Shown here in pieces: positions 15,671 to 23,648 of a DNA stretch of 64,000 nucleotides (positions are counted from its first letter, which is position 1; every line of letters starts with the position of its first letter). Below the pieces are notes generated by a model, which saw only the letters and a list, made by a program, of their open reading frames with translations, searched no databases and was not told where the DNA came from. Source of the DNA: RGIG9115 sp045644665 (GTDB lineage Bacteria; Bacillota; Clostridia; UBA1381); NCBI GenBank assembly GCA_045644665.1, contig JAZRHH010000045.1:1-64000 (forward strand), given 5' to 3'. The position numbers were made by a program, and so were the translations under genes.

Positions 15671-16708
15671 TTACAGATAATATCCGGGGAATGTAAGTCC
15701 CTCTCCCTCAGGAAGACCAAACATAAGGTTCATGTTTTGTATTGCCTGTCCTGCTGCACCCTTTACAATGTTGTCAAGAGCAGAAACAACAACTGCTCTT
15801 TGAAGTCTCTCGTCCACAACCACGCCAATATCTACGAAGTTAGAGCCTGCAACGAACTTTGTTTCAGGAAGCTGACCTGCCTCGTGAACTCTTACAAAGA
15901 ATTCATCCTTATAAAATTCCTTGTACAAGGAAACAAGTTCCTTTGTTGTGCAAGGCTTATTAAGGTTTATGTAAATTGTGGAAAGTATTCCTCTTTTAAG
16001 TGGAACAAGGTGGGGAGTAAATGAAACAAGCACTTCCTCGCCTGCAAGCTTTGAAAGCTCCTGTTCAATCTCTGATGTGTGTCTGTGAGTCGCAACCTTG
16101 TACGCCTTTGTGCTCTCTGTACATTCACAAAAATGTAGAGGAAGTCCAAGACCACGGCCTGCGCCTGTAACACCTGACTTAGCGTCAATTATAACATTTT
16201 TTGTGCTACCTATGCCGCTTTTCATAAGAGGTGCAGCGCCAAGAATTGAGCAAGTTGTGTAGCAGCCCGGGTTACCAATAAGGTCAGCCGACTTAATCTT
16301 TTCTCTGTGGAGCTCACAAAGACCGTAAACAGCCTTTTCCAAAAGCTCAGGAGAAGAATGTTCGCCGCCGTACCACTTTTCGTAAACCTTTATATCGTCA
16401 TATCTGAAATCGCCGCTAAGGTCAATAATCTTCACGCCCTTTTCTGCAATTGCAGGAATGACTGTTTTTGATGCGCCGTGGGGAAGTGCAGTAAACACAA
16501 CATCACACTTTGCAATCTTTTCTATATCAATTTCTGTACATTCAATATCAAGTATATGCTTGAAATTCTTATAAACATCATTTATGTTCTGACCGCTAAA
16601 GCTGTGAGAACCAAGAATTTCAAGAGAAACCTCCGGATGACTTGCAAGAAGTCTTACAAGCTCAATTCCGGCGTAGCCTGTTGCTCCAAGTACAGCAACC
16701 TTTATCAT
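15671..16708 (-). CDS. argC: N-acetyl-gamma-glutamyl-phosphate reductase
   Basis: NADPH-dependent reductase making N-acetylglutamate semialdehyde. Protein of 345 residues. The N-terminal Rossmann motif is AVLGATGYAG, the catalytic Cys is in GNPGCYTTCSILG, and the conserved His region is ATHRHTSEIEQEL. I start at ATG 16708, which gives the standard MIKVAVLGATG beginning; the frame runs 11 codons farther upstream but with no family match. It is the first gene of argC-argB. Confidence 0.95.
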   Translation of the reverse strand: MIKVAVLGATGYAGIELVRLLASHPEVSLEILGSHSFSGQNINDVYKNFKHILDIECTEIDIEKIAKCDVVFTALPHGASKTVIPAIAEKGVKIIDLSGDFRYDDIKVYEKWYGGEHSSPELLEKAVYGLCELHREKIKSADLIGNPGCYTTCSILGAAPLMKSGIGSTKNVIIDAKSGVTGAGRGLGLPLHFCECTESTKAYKVATHRHTSEIEQELSKLAGEEVLVSFTPHLVPLKRGILSTIYINLNKPCTTKELVSLYKEFYKDEFFVRVHEAGQLPETKFVAGSNFVDIGVVVDERLQRAVVVSALDNIVKGAAGQAIQNMNLMFGLPEGEGLTFPGYYL

Positions 16709-16741
16709 GTATACCAAGACCTTTCCTTTAGTTAGTAACAT

Positions 16742-16926
16742 AGGGAATGTTAAAAATGCACAGATCGTTCAATTGAACTACGAACTCATCGCACCACTCG
16801 GCGTATAAACATACGCCTTCGAGCAAGGTATTAAGTGGCATTTTGCCACTTAATACTGCGCTTCGTCCGTTCTGCACTATTTTTATCCATCCCCTTGGGA
16901 TTGCGGACCGACTTTGCTGTCACAAT
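16742..16926 (-). other. structured pnp-argC intergenic region
   Basis: It holds no gene. There is a 13-bp perfect hairpin (16828-16840 with 16844-16856, loop TTT), a 7-bp hairpin (16800-16806 with 16811-16817) and the 12-base palindrome GTTCAATTGAAC (16767-16778). The pieces sit between loosely inverted ends (TGCACAGATCG near 16757; TGCAGAACG near 16873), so it may be a small palindromic repeat element or an argC leader. No T-box motif is seen. Confidence 0.5.
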
Positions 16927-19014
16927 TTATTCTTCTATGTTGACTGCGTCCTTATGTGAAAGACTAATTTTGCCTGTCTTTTTATCAATTTCCATTACCT
17001 TAACAAGAAGTCTGTCGCCTTCTTTTACAACATCCTCAACTTTTTCAACTCTCTTGTTAGCGAGCTTTGAAATGTGGCAAAGACCGTCTTTGCCCGGAAG
17101 AATTTCCACGAAAGCACCGAATGCTGTAATTGTTCTAACAAGACCGTCATAGATTTCTCCAACTTCCGGCTCTTTAACAATTGCTTCAATTGCACTTCTT
17201 GCAGCGCTGCCTGATTCTTGTGTCGCAGCAAAGATATAAATTGTTCCGTCTTCTTCTATGTCAATCTTTGCGCCTGTGTCAGCAACGATTTTTTGAATTA
17301 CCTTACCGCCCTGACCTATAACCTCGCGGATCTTGTCAACATCAATCTTCATTGTGTCAACCTTTGGAGCGTATGGAGAAAGCTCAGTTCTTGGAGCATC
17401 AATTGCCTTAAGGATAACTTCGTCAAGAATATGAATTCTGCCAATTCTTGTCTTTCTGAGAGCTTCTTCAATTACCTCGTATGAGAGACCGTCGTTCTTT
17501 ATATCAACCTGAATTGATGTGATACCCTTATGTGTTCCGGCTACCTTAAAGTCCATTTCGCCGTAAAAGTCCTCAAGACCCTGGATATCAACCATTGTTG
17601 TAAAGCCTGTTTCTGTTGTGATAAGACCACAAGAAATACCTGCAACAGGAGCCTTGATTGGCACGCCTGCAGCCATAAGTGCAAGTGTTGAACCACAAAC
17701 AGAACCCTGTGATGTTGAGCCGTTTGATGAAAGAACTTCTGAAACTGTTCTTATAGCGTATGGGAATTCGCTTTCTGACGGAAGTACAGGAACGAGTGAA
17801 CGCTCTGCAAGTGCACCGTGACCGATTTCACGTCTGCCCGGACCTCTTGAAGGTCTTGTTTCGCCAACTGAGTATGACGGGAAGTTGTAGTGGTGCATAT
17901 ATCTCTTTGTTTCTTCGTTGTCAATACCGTCAAGCTTTTGAATTTCTGAAAGAGGTGCAAGTGTTGCAACTGTAAGAACCTGTGTCTGTCCTCTTGTAAA
18001 GAGACCTGAGCCGTGAGTTCTTGGAAGAATGTCAACTTCTGATGCAAGAGGTCTTATCTCGTCAAGACCACGTCCGTCAACACGTCTGCCTTCCATGAGC
18101 CATTCTCTTACGATTTCCTTTTGCATTTTGTAGATTATCTCGCCGATGTCTGTTCCGATTTCCGGATATTCCTCTGCAAGTTCTTCTACAACTCTGTCTG
18201 TGATTACGCCAACTCTCTCGTCACGTACGTTTTTGTCATCTGTGTCGAGTGCATGCTGGAGGTTTGCATATTCGTTTTCTTTTATTCTGTCATAAAGCAC
18301 ATGGTCAATATCATGATGCTCATAATCAAACTTTTCCTTACCGATTTCTGCTCTGATGCCCTCGATAAAGTCACAAAGCTCAATAATTGTCTTGTGAGCG
18401 AACTTGATACCATCAAGCATAACGTTTTCAGGCACTTCGTTTGCGCCTGCTTCAATCATAACAATCTTTTCTCTTGTGCCGGCAACAGTAACCTGCATTT
18501 CGCTCTTTTCTCTTTGTTCAACAGTTGGGTTTATAACAAACTCGCCGTCTACAAGACCGAGCCATACGCCGCCGATTGGTCCGTTCCAGGGAACATCTGA
18601 AATTGAAATTGCAATTGAAGTACCAATCATAGCCGCAACTTCCGGTGGGTTGTCCTGTTCAACAGAAAGAACTGTTGCAACTACAGACACGTCGTTTCTG
18701 AGGTCTGCAGGGAAAAGAGGACGGATAGGTCTGTCAATTACACGGCTTGTAAGGATAGCCTTTTCGCTTGGCTTACCCTCTCTTTTTATATAGCCGCCGG
18801 GGATTTTACCAACAGAGTATAGCTTTTCCTCGTAGTCAACTGAAAGAGGGAAGAAGTCTACGCCTTCTCTTGGGTTTCTTGAAGCTGTTACGTTTACCAT
18901 AACAACTGTGTCGCCGTAGCGTACAACGCAGTGGCCGTTTGTGAGCATTGCCATTTTGCCTGTTTCTACAACAAGGGGTCTGCCGGCAAGTGTTGTTTCA
19001 AAAGTTTTAAACAT
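16927..19014 (-). CDS. pnp: polyribonucleotide nucleotidyltransferase (PNPase)
   Basis: Phosphorolytic 3'-5' exoribonuclease of RNA turnover. Protein of 695 residues in the usual order: RNase PH domain 1, alpha domain, RNase PH domain 2 (RRVDGRGLDEIRPL; GRREIGHGALAERSL), KH domain (IREVIGQGGKVIQKI) and S1 domain (GEIYDGLVRTITAFGAFVEI). ATG 19014 is chosen for AAAGGAGAA upstream and the family start MFKTFETTLAGR; the longer frame has no support. It follows rpsO, as in many bacteria, with two strong hairpins between. Confidence 0.96.
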   Translation of the reverse strand: MFKTFETTLAGRPLVVETGKMAMLTNGHCVVRYGDTVVMVNVTASRNPREGVDFFPLSVDYEEKLYSVGKIPGGYIKREGKPSEKAILTSRVIDRPIRPLFPADLRNDVSVVATVLSVEQDNPPEVAAMIGTSIAISISDVPWNGPIGGVWLGLVDGEFVINPTVEQREKSEMQVTVAGTREKIVMIEAGANEVPENVMLDGIKFAHKTIIELCDFIEGIRAEIGKEKFDYEHHDIDHVLYDRIKENEYANLQHALDTDDKNVRDERVGVITDRVVEELAEEYPEIGTDIGEIIYKMQKEIVREWLMEGRRVDGRGLDEIRPLASEVDILPRTHGSGLFTRGQTQVLTVATLAPLSEIQKLDGIDNEETKRYMHHYNFPSYSVGETRPSRGPGRREIGHGALAERSLVPVLPSESEFPYAIRTVSEVLSSNGSTSQGSVCGSTLALMAAGVPIKAPVAGISCGLITTETGFTTMVDIQGLEDFYGEMDFKVAGTHKGITSIQVDIKNDGLSYEVIEEALRKTRIGRIHILDEVILKAIDAPRTELSPYAPKVDTMKIDVDKIREVIGQGGKVIQKIVADTGAKIDIEEDGTIYIFAATQESGSAARSAIEAIVKEPEVGEIYDGLVRTITAFGAFVEILPGKDGLCHISKLANKRVEKVEDVVKEGDRLLVKVMEIDKKTGKISLSHKDAVNIEE

Positions 19015-19039
19015 AATTTTTTCTCCTTTTTTATTTTTA

Positions 19040-19123
19040 CCGGGAAGATAAGTTTTAGCGAATAAACGCAAAGGACAATTTTTTATCCTCTCCGTTTATT
19101 TGCTAAACTTTTATCTCCGCCGG
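19040..19123 (-). promoter_or_regulatory. long pnp leader hairpin
   Basis: An 84-base stem-loop ends about 25 bases before the pnp start. Outer CCGG/CCGG, then a nearly complete helix of more than 20 bp (19047-19068 with 19094-19117) and an apical AGGA/TCCT stem. The size and place match the RNase III-cleaved pnp leader by which PNPase represses itself in Escherichia coli; that role here is inferred. Confidence 0.65.
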
Positions 19124-19143
19124 AAGAGTTTACAAAATAGCAT

Positions 19144-19188
19144 TATAGGCAAGCGGCCGCAACAAATTAAAGCAGCCGTTTGCCTATA
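19144..19188 (-). terminator. rpsO-pnp intergenic hairpin
   Basis: A 17-bp stem with two wobbles or mismatches (19144-19160 with 19172-19188) begins 10 bases after the rpsO stop. The T-run after it is poor, so it may be a partial terminator or an RNA-processing and stability element rather than a full stop before pnp. Confidence 0.65.
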
Positions 19189-19197
19189 CTTTCATAA

Positions 19198-19464
19198 TTA
19201 TTTTCTGAGTCCAAGCTTTGCAACAAGCGCTCTGTATCTTTCAATATCCTGTGACTTAAGGTAATTGAGAAGACCACGTCTTTTACCAACCATCATAAGA
19301 AGACCTCTTCTTGAGTGATGGTCTTTCTTGTGGTAGTTAAGATGCTCGTTGTTAAGATGATTGATTCTCTCTGTGAGAAGTGCAATCTGTACCTCAGGAG
19401 AACCTGTATCTCCTTCATGAGTAGCGTAAGCTTTAATAAGCTCTTCCTTACGTGCCTTTGTCAT
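19198..19464 (-). CDS. rpsO: 30S ribosomal protein S15
   Basis: Primary 16S rRNA-binding protein of 88 residues, close to the usual 89. HEGDTGSPEVQIALLTERI and HHSRRGLLMMVGKRR are the conserved RNA-contacting parts. ATG 19464 follows AGGAGGTGAAATTC; the GTG three codons earlier overlaps the ribosome site and is rejected. It is cotranscribable with pnp downstream. Confidence 0.97.
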   Translation of the reverse strand: MTKARKEELIKAYATHEGDTGSPEVQIALLTERINHLNNEHLNYHKKDHHSRRGLLMMVGKRRGLLNYLKSQDIERYRALVAKLGLRK

Positions 19465-19473
19465 GAATTTCAC

Positions 19474-19555
19474 CTCCTATAATTTTAAATGAACCCCGTA
19501 CGCTGAGAAACCGTTGGTGATTCGGCCATCTAAGCAAACGGTTAAGATAAATGGT
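19474..19555 (-). ncRNA. possible S15 leader RNA
   Basis: The 82 bases before rpsO can form a stem of AACCGTT with AACGGTT (19509-19515 and 19537-19543) enclosing a G/C-rich loop. S15 represses its own mRNA through leader structures in several lineages. I see the hairpin but cannot assign it to a known S15 motif. Confidence 0.35.
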
Positions 19556-19756
19556 TTAACCTCTGTTGAAACGTCTGTTGAACTTTTCAACTCTTCCGCC
19601 TGTGTCAACAAGCTTCTGCTTTCCGGTAAAGAACGGATGACAGTTTGAGCAAATTTCCACCTGGATGTCTTCTTTAGTGGAGCCTGTCTCTATCACCGCA
19701 CCGCAAGCACAGCGAATTGTTGTTGGCTTATAATCGGGATGAATTCCTTCTTTCAC
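19556..19756 (-). CDS. rpmE: 50S ribosomal protein L31, zinc-binding type
   Basis: Protein of 66 residues with CAC at 16-18 and CSNC at 36-39, the four zinc ligands of the C+ form of L31. The start is GTG 19756: GGGAGG lies 9 bases upstream and the product begins MKEGIHPDYK as in other L31 proteins. The ATG three codons earlier touches the ribosome site and would add residues not seen in the family. Confidence 0.95.
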   Translation of the reverse strand: MKEGIHPDYKPTTIRCACGAVIETGSTKEDIQVEICSNCHPFFTGKQKLVDTGGRVEKFNRRFNRG

Positions 19757-19801
19757 TTGCTTCATCCTCCCTTCATAAATTAGGCTTATTAGCCATCTTA
19801 G

Positions 19802-19830
19802 AGTATAGCACAAACAAAACTTCTTTTCAA
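19802..19830 (-). promoter_or_regulatory. rpmE promoter
   Basis: On the minus strand TTGAAA (19830-19825), 17 bp, TATACT (19807-19802), about 45 bases before the rpmE start. It may also serve rpsO-pnp by read-through. Confidence 0.75.
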
Positions 19831-19908
19831 GTATTTTAAAGAAAATCGGTATTTTGCCTATTTTGACAGGGTTTAACCCCTGCTTTCTTATTCCACTTTA
19901 CATAATTT

Positions 19909-20637
19909 TCACAACTTTTTATAATATTCAAGGCTTTTTACCTTTCTGTCAAGGCTGGTCTCCACATACTCTTCAACCGTTCTGCCAAGGCTTTTTACAG
20001 CCGGCTCCGGCAGTATGTAGGAAAACATTTTTTTCATATCGGAAAATATTCCAAAGTACAAAACCTTGTACTCGTCCTCTGTCAGATGCACACTTGAACT
20101 CCTGGCACAGTTTTTGCAAAGGATCTCTCCTGATTTTTTATCAAAGTACTCCGGTTTTTCCTCTCCCGAACAGGCAGAACATTCAGAAGGGAGGGGCAGG
20201 AGCCCTGAAAAATACATAAGCTTTATTTCGAATATAAGCTTTAGAATTTCCAAAGAAGTGTTTTTGTATGCGCATGCATACAAGGTATTTAGAAAAAGCC
20301 GTAAAATATTTTCGTCAGGATTTCTAAGGTCAAGGCAGTAGTAAATAAGGTCTGCAAAATAGGTACAAAGAGCAAGCTTTTTTATATCCTCCTGAAGTGG
20401 CCAAAAGGTGTCCGAGGGAGTAATGGATTTTATGTTCCATACCTCGCCTCCGTCAAAAAACTCAAAATCAGATAATGCAAGAAACTGGGTAGATGCACTT
20501 GACTTGCTCTTGGTCTTTTCTGCACCGTGGGCAACAGCCTTTACAATCCCATATTTTTCTGTAAATATCCAAAGCATTCTGTGGCCCTCGCCAAAGTCAG
20601 ACTGCTTTATTATGATGCCTTTTGTTTTTTCCGTCAT
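19909..20637 (-). CDS. recO: DNA repair protein RecO
   Basis: RecFOR mediator that anneals DNA and helps RecA displace SSB. Protein of 242 residues with an N-terminal OB fold (TKGIIIKQSDFGEGHRMLWI) and a zinc finger CSAC...CKNC around residues 155-180. ATG 20637 has AGAGGTG upstream. It lies 10 bp after ttcA on the same strand. Confidence 0.92.
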   Translation of the reverse strand: MTEKTKGIIIKQSDFGEGHRMLWIFTEKYGIVKAVAHGAEKTKSKSSASTQFLALSDFEFFDGGEVWNIKSITPSDTFWPLQEDIKKLALCTYFADLIYYCLDLRNPDENILRLFLNTLYACAYKNTSLEILKLIFEIKLMYFSGLLPLPSECSACSGEEKPEYFDKKSGEILCKNCARSSSVHLTEDEYKVLYFGIFSDMKKMFSYILPEPAVKSLGRTVEEYVETSLDRKVKSLEYYKKL

Positions 20638-20647
20638 AATGCACCTC

Positions 20648-21358
20648 TTATAGCTTCCAGCCGTCTATCTCGCTGTTTTGGATGGCTGTAAAAAGCCTTT
20701 TTCTTATTCCCGGAAAGTTTTCTTTTTCAAGACGGTATATAAGCTCTTTCATGTACTGGCGCTTTGTTACACCGTTTGCAGGGCACATACTATCTACTAC
20801 AGGTATTTCGTTTCGCTTTACAGCCGCCCTCACGTCCTTTTCCCGAACATAAATCATAGGCCGTATCTGGTACACGTCCATACGATCAAGGTGAGTAACA
20901 GGAGAAAAGCAATTAATTCTGCCCTCGTACATAAGGCTTAAGAAAAACGTTTCCAAAACATCGTCATTGTGATGTCCAAGAGCAATTTTCCTTGAGCCTG
21001 CCTCAATTGCCGCATCATTAAGTGCCGCTCTTCGCATCTTAGCACAGAGGGAGCAGGGATTTTTTTCCTCTCGTATGTCAAAAACAATTTCCTTTATGTT
21101 TGTCCTTTTAATAATGTACTCAATATCAAGCTCGTCACACATACGCTTTATAGGGTCAAAGTCTGCACCAAAACCCATATCAAGGCTTATTCCACAAACG
21201 GTAAAGGGCTTGGGATAGTACCTTGAAAGATCTTTCATACAGCGGAGCAGTACAAGGCTGTCCTTACCGCCGGACACACCAACAACAACCTTTTCGCCCT
21301 CTTGAATCATATCATATTCTTCAACTGCGCGCCTTATAAGGCTTGTAATTCTTCTCAA
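20648..21358 (-). CDS. ttcA: TtcA-family tRNA-modifying ATPase
   Basis: PP-loop enzyme of 236 residues, probably 2-thiolating cytidine 32 of tRNA. The PP-loop is VVVGVSGGKDSLVLL, the first Cys pair is NPCSLCAKMRR and HHNDDVLET is the second ATP motif; another Cys lies in DSMCPANG. I choose the start TTG 21358: GGAGG lies 8 bases upstream and TTGA overlaps the stop of the HAD gene. Clostridial members may have a different tRNA target, so the substrate is inferred. Confidence 0.85.
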   Translation of the reverse strand: MRRITSLIRRAVEEYDMIQEGEKVVVGVSGGKDSLVLLRCMKDLSRYYPKPFTVCGISLDMGFGADFDPIKRMCDELDIEYIIKRTNIKEIVFDIREEKNPCSLCAKMRRAALNDAAIEAGSRKIALGHHNDDVLETFFLSLMYEGRINCFSPVTHLDRMDVYQIRPMIYVREKDVRAAVKRNEIPVVDSMCPANGVTKRQYMKELIYRLEKENFPGIRKRLFTAIQNSEIDGWKL

Positions 21359-22047
21359 AGGATTATACCTCCATAATGTAATTCGCAAAGCCTATTAATT
21401 TCATAGGTAATAGGAATGTTAAGTGTATTTGCCTTATGCTCCGGATTAAACCAACAGGTATCAATCCCTGCCAGATATCCGCCTTTCATATCACCGGAGA
21501 GTGAGTCGCCAATGATAAGCACTTCCTTTTTGTTTGTAATACCAAGGCTTTCAAATACAAAGTCAAAAAATTCCTTGTTTGGCTTTTCCGAGCCAATATC
21601 CTCGGAAATAAAAATCTTATCAAAAACCTTGTCAAGACCGGAAAGGCGCAGCTTTTTCTCCTGTGCCACCTTTGTCCCGTTTGTTACAGCGGCGATAATA
21701 TGTTTCCCTTTCTCTGAAAGGAGAATTTCCTCTGCATCCTCCACAAACTCTATGTGGTCACCAAGGGTTACCTGATACTCTGCATTAAAGCTCTCTGCAA
21801 CAGATGAATCAACTCCTATACTGTCAAAGAACTCTTTAAATCTTCCAATCAGAATTTCCGGCTTCGTCATCTCATTCCGCTCCAGCTTTTGCCAGTATTT
21901 TACATTTATGCCGGAGTATAGCTTCAACATTTCATCGCTGCACTCGCCCAGTTCATACTTTTTAAAAAGCGTCCTTATTGCATATCTTTCCGACGCCACA
22001 AAATCAAGCACTGTTCCGTCTATGTCCCATAATATGTATTTGTACAT
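21355..22047 (-). CDS. YjjG/YfnB-like HAD phosphatase
   Basis: HAD hydrolase of 230 residues. Motif I is WDIDGTVLDF, motif II VTNGT, motif III KPNKEFF with the preceding SEDIGSEKP, and motif IV GDSLSGDMKGG. The cap and the phrase DIDGTVLDF suit the YjjG/YfnB group, which dephosphorylates nucleoside monophosphates including damaged pyrimidines. AAAGGAAA precedes the ATG. It overlaps ttcA by 4 bp. Confidence 0.85.
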   Translation of the reverse strand: MYKYILWDIDGTVLDFVASERYAIRTLFKKYELGECSDEMLKLYSGINVKYWQKLERNEMTKPEILIGRFKEFFDSIGVDSSVAESFNAEYQVTLGDHIEFVEDAEEILLSEKGKHIIAAVTNGTKVAQEKKLRLSGLDKVFDKIFISEDIGSEKPNKEFFDFVFESLGITNKKEVLIIGDSLSGDMKGGYLAGIDTCWFNPEHKANTLNIPITYEINRLCELHYGGIIL

Positions 22048-22080
22048 AATATTTCCTTTCTTTATTATCCCGGAAAGTCC

Positions 22081-22809
22081 TCAATATAATTTGCGTGTTT
22101 CTTCCACACATTTTTTTGCTATTTGGATTTCGTCATCAGAAATTTCTTCATCAAAATCAGAAAACGTGTTACTTTTTATATCATTTCCTGTCAAAACTGA
22201 ATACCAAAGCAATCCAAGTGCATATCTACCAAGCCCTAAACTTGCATGAAATGTGTCTCGGTGCACTTTTTCAATTCCCGATGCAATAAGCTTTTGAAAA
22301 AGCTCGCCTGATGGAATAACAAAATCTGCATCAATTGCTTTACAAGCCTTTTCATATGCCTTTTCTATATCCTTAAACATATCAGTATGGTCGTTATATC
22401 CAAGCTCAACATTTAAGCGCTGAGAATCTTGTTCATATGCCCACGTTTGATGAATCGCAATCTTTGCCTTAGGCACACAAAGCCTTACATACTCAACCAA
22501 TTTATCAAGATATGGTTGATATGTATCATAATAAGGCGAATTTTTGCTCGCCTGCTGAATGGTAACAACATCCCAGTCACGGTTTAAAAGTGCATCCTTT
22601 AATGACACCTCAAATCCGGTACTTTCTCCGTTCATTCCAAGTGTGTATGCATTTTTTTCGCTTAACATATTTCTATAATGACGGGAAAGAGGACATCCGC
22701 CTATATAAAGATTGAATGTGTTAAGGGTATATCCATCAGCCTTTGCAATCCGGTGCAAATACCTTTGAGCATCATGTGAAAAACTGTTTCCTATTGATAA
22801 AATGTTCAT
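22081..22809 (-). CDS. SGNH-hydrolase-like protein, DUF4886 type
   Basis: Protein of 242 residues starting MNILSIGNSFSHDAQRYLHR. GNSFS matches the GDSL/SGNH block I, and the C-terminal HASLGLGRYALGLLWYSVLTG matches DUF4886 proteins, which often act on carbohydrates or their esters. There is no signal peptide, so it should be cytoplasmic. AAAAGGAGTAG precedes the ATG. The substrate is unknown. Confidence 0.7.
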   Translation of the reverse strand: MNILSIGNSFSHDAQRYLHRIAKADGYTLNTFNLYIGGCPLSRHYRNMLSEKNAYTLGMNGESTGFEVSLKDALLNRDWDVVTIQQASKNSPYYDTYQPYLDKLVEYVRLCVPKAKIAIHQTWAYEQDSQRLNVELGYNDHTDMFKDIEKAYEKACKAIDADFVIPSGELFQKLIASGIEKVHRDTFHASLGLGRYALGLLWYSVLTGNDIKSNTFSDFDEEISDDEIQIAKKCVEETRKLY

Positions 22810-22860
22810 TTTTAACTACTCCTTTTTTCATCATTATTTGATATTCTTTACTATATAGAC

Positions 22861-22889
22861 TGTATAATCCGGATGCCTGTCTTTTTCAA
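22861..22889 (-). promoter_or_regulatory. promoter of the DUF4886 gene
   Basis: On the minus strand TTGAAA (22889-22884), 17 bp, TATACA (22866-22861). The -10 lies in a 14-base string (AGACTGTATAATCC on the plus strand, 22857-22870) that recurs exactly at 24181-24194, upstream of the isochorismatase-fold gene. Confidence 0.65.
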
Positions 22890-22919
22890 CGAAAGTTCAT
22901 ATTAAGTTAGAACTAAAAA

Positions 22920-23291
22920 TCATTCAATTTTCTCAAACTGAAATTCTTGATTGATATATTCATCAAGACTTCCGTCAATTCGAGTAAACTCGTGAGTTCC
23001 CTCTGATAATTTTAAATCATTTGCCTGCATATACAAAGAAATTGTTTTTCTAATGGGTTCTTCAATTTGTACCAATGCTTTATATTTTTCTGGTATATCT
23101 ATAAACGCCGAATAATCAACAACTTCATTTTTATCTACAGTTATTTGACTGTAATCTTTATCAGTCTTAATTTCTGTCGTAGACGCCCAATGATATGTCA
23201 TTCCAACAAAAAACGAAATTACCAATGTAGCAATCCATATAACAATAGTTAAGAAAACACCAAGTTTTTTAAAGAATGAAATCAACTTCAT
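22920..23291 (-). CDS. small membrane-anchored protein, unknown function
   Basis: Protein of 123 residues. One membrane helix spans about residues 12-32 (FLTIVIWIATLVISFFVGM); the rest is an extracytoplasmic acidic domain (VDKNEVVDYSAFIDIPEKY; LYMQANDLKLSEGTHEF). The tail faintly recalls the N-terminal module of MltG-type proteins, but no catalytic region is present. ATG 23291 lies 9 bases after AGGAAG. The gene and the hairpin array beside it are bounded by similar direct repeats. Confidence 0.6.
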   Translation of the reverse strand: MKLISFFKKLGVFLTIVIWIATLVISFFVGMTYHWASTTEIKTDKDYSQITVDKNEVVDYSAFIDIPEKYKALVQIEEPIRKTISLYMQANDLKLSEGTHEFTRIDGSLDEYINQEFQFEKIE

Positions 23292-23354
23292 ATATTGCAC
23301 TTCCTTTCAAAGCCTCCCTTGCCTAAAGAGAGGTATTTTTTCTCGACAATATTC

Positions 23355-23593
23355 GACATCCCTTATATGCGGGACAAACGGTTTAGATGCAAACCTTTTA
23401 TCGATATGCAAACTGCGTTTGCTCGATATTTTTACTTCCGTAAAATCGATATGTTTTCCCTTCGGTCAAACTCGATATGATATGAATTCTCGTTGCCGCA
23501 AGGCAACATATCGAGTGCGTTAGCACATATCGAGTCTGAAAGACATATCGAGAATTCGATAGAATTCATATCGATGCATTGCTAAAGCAATGC
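23355..23593. repeat. array of mini-hairpins with heptamer spacers
   Basis: Eight or nine different short hairpins stand in a row. Clear ones are GGTTT/AAACC (23380-23395), GCAAAC/GTTTGC (23408-23422), TTTTAC/GTAAAA (23430-23445), GTTT-CC/GG-AAAC (23453-23471), GTTGCC/GGCAAC (23492-23507), GTGC/GCAC (23515-23526), GTCT/AGAC (23534-23544), GAATTC/GAATTC (23552-23567) and GCATTGCT/AGCAATGC (23576-23593). The left ones are separated by TCGATAT (23401, 23423, 23446, 23472), the right ones by its complement ATATCGA (23508, 23527, 23545, 23568). Confidence 0.9.
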
Positions 23594-23648
23594 TAGGTTC
23601 ATGTCAAGTTAGGAACAAAAAATCATCTAATCATATTAGCTATTCAAA

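Noticed and set aside
23352..23358. 0A box TTCGACA
   Set aside because: It lies in the hairpin array with no promoter geometry and no sporulation gene downstream.
23355..23593. CRISPR array
   Set aside because: The constant unit is only 7 bases and flips orientation midway, and the variable parts are self-complementary hairpins; no cas gene is near.
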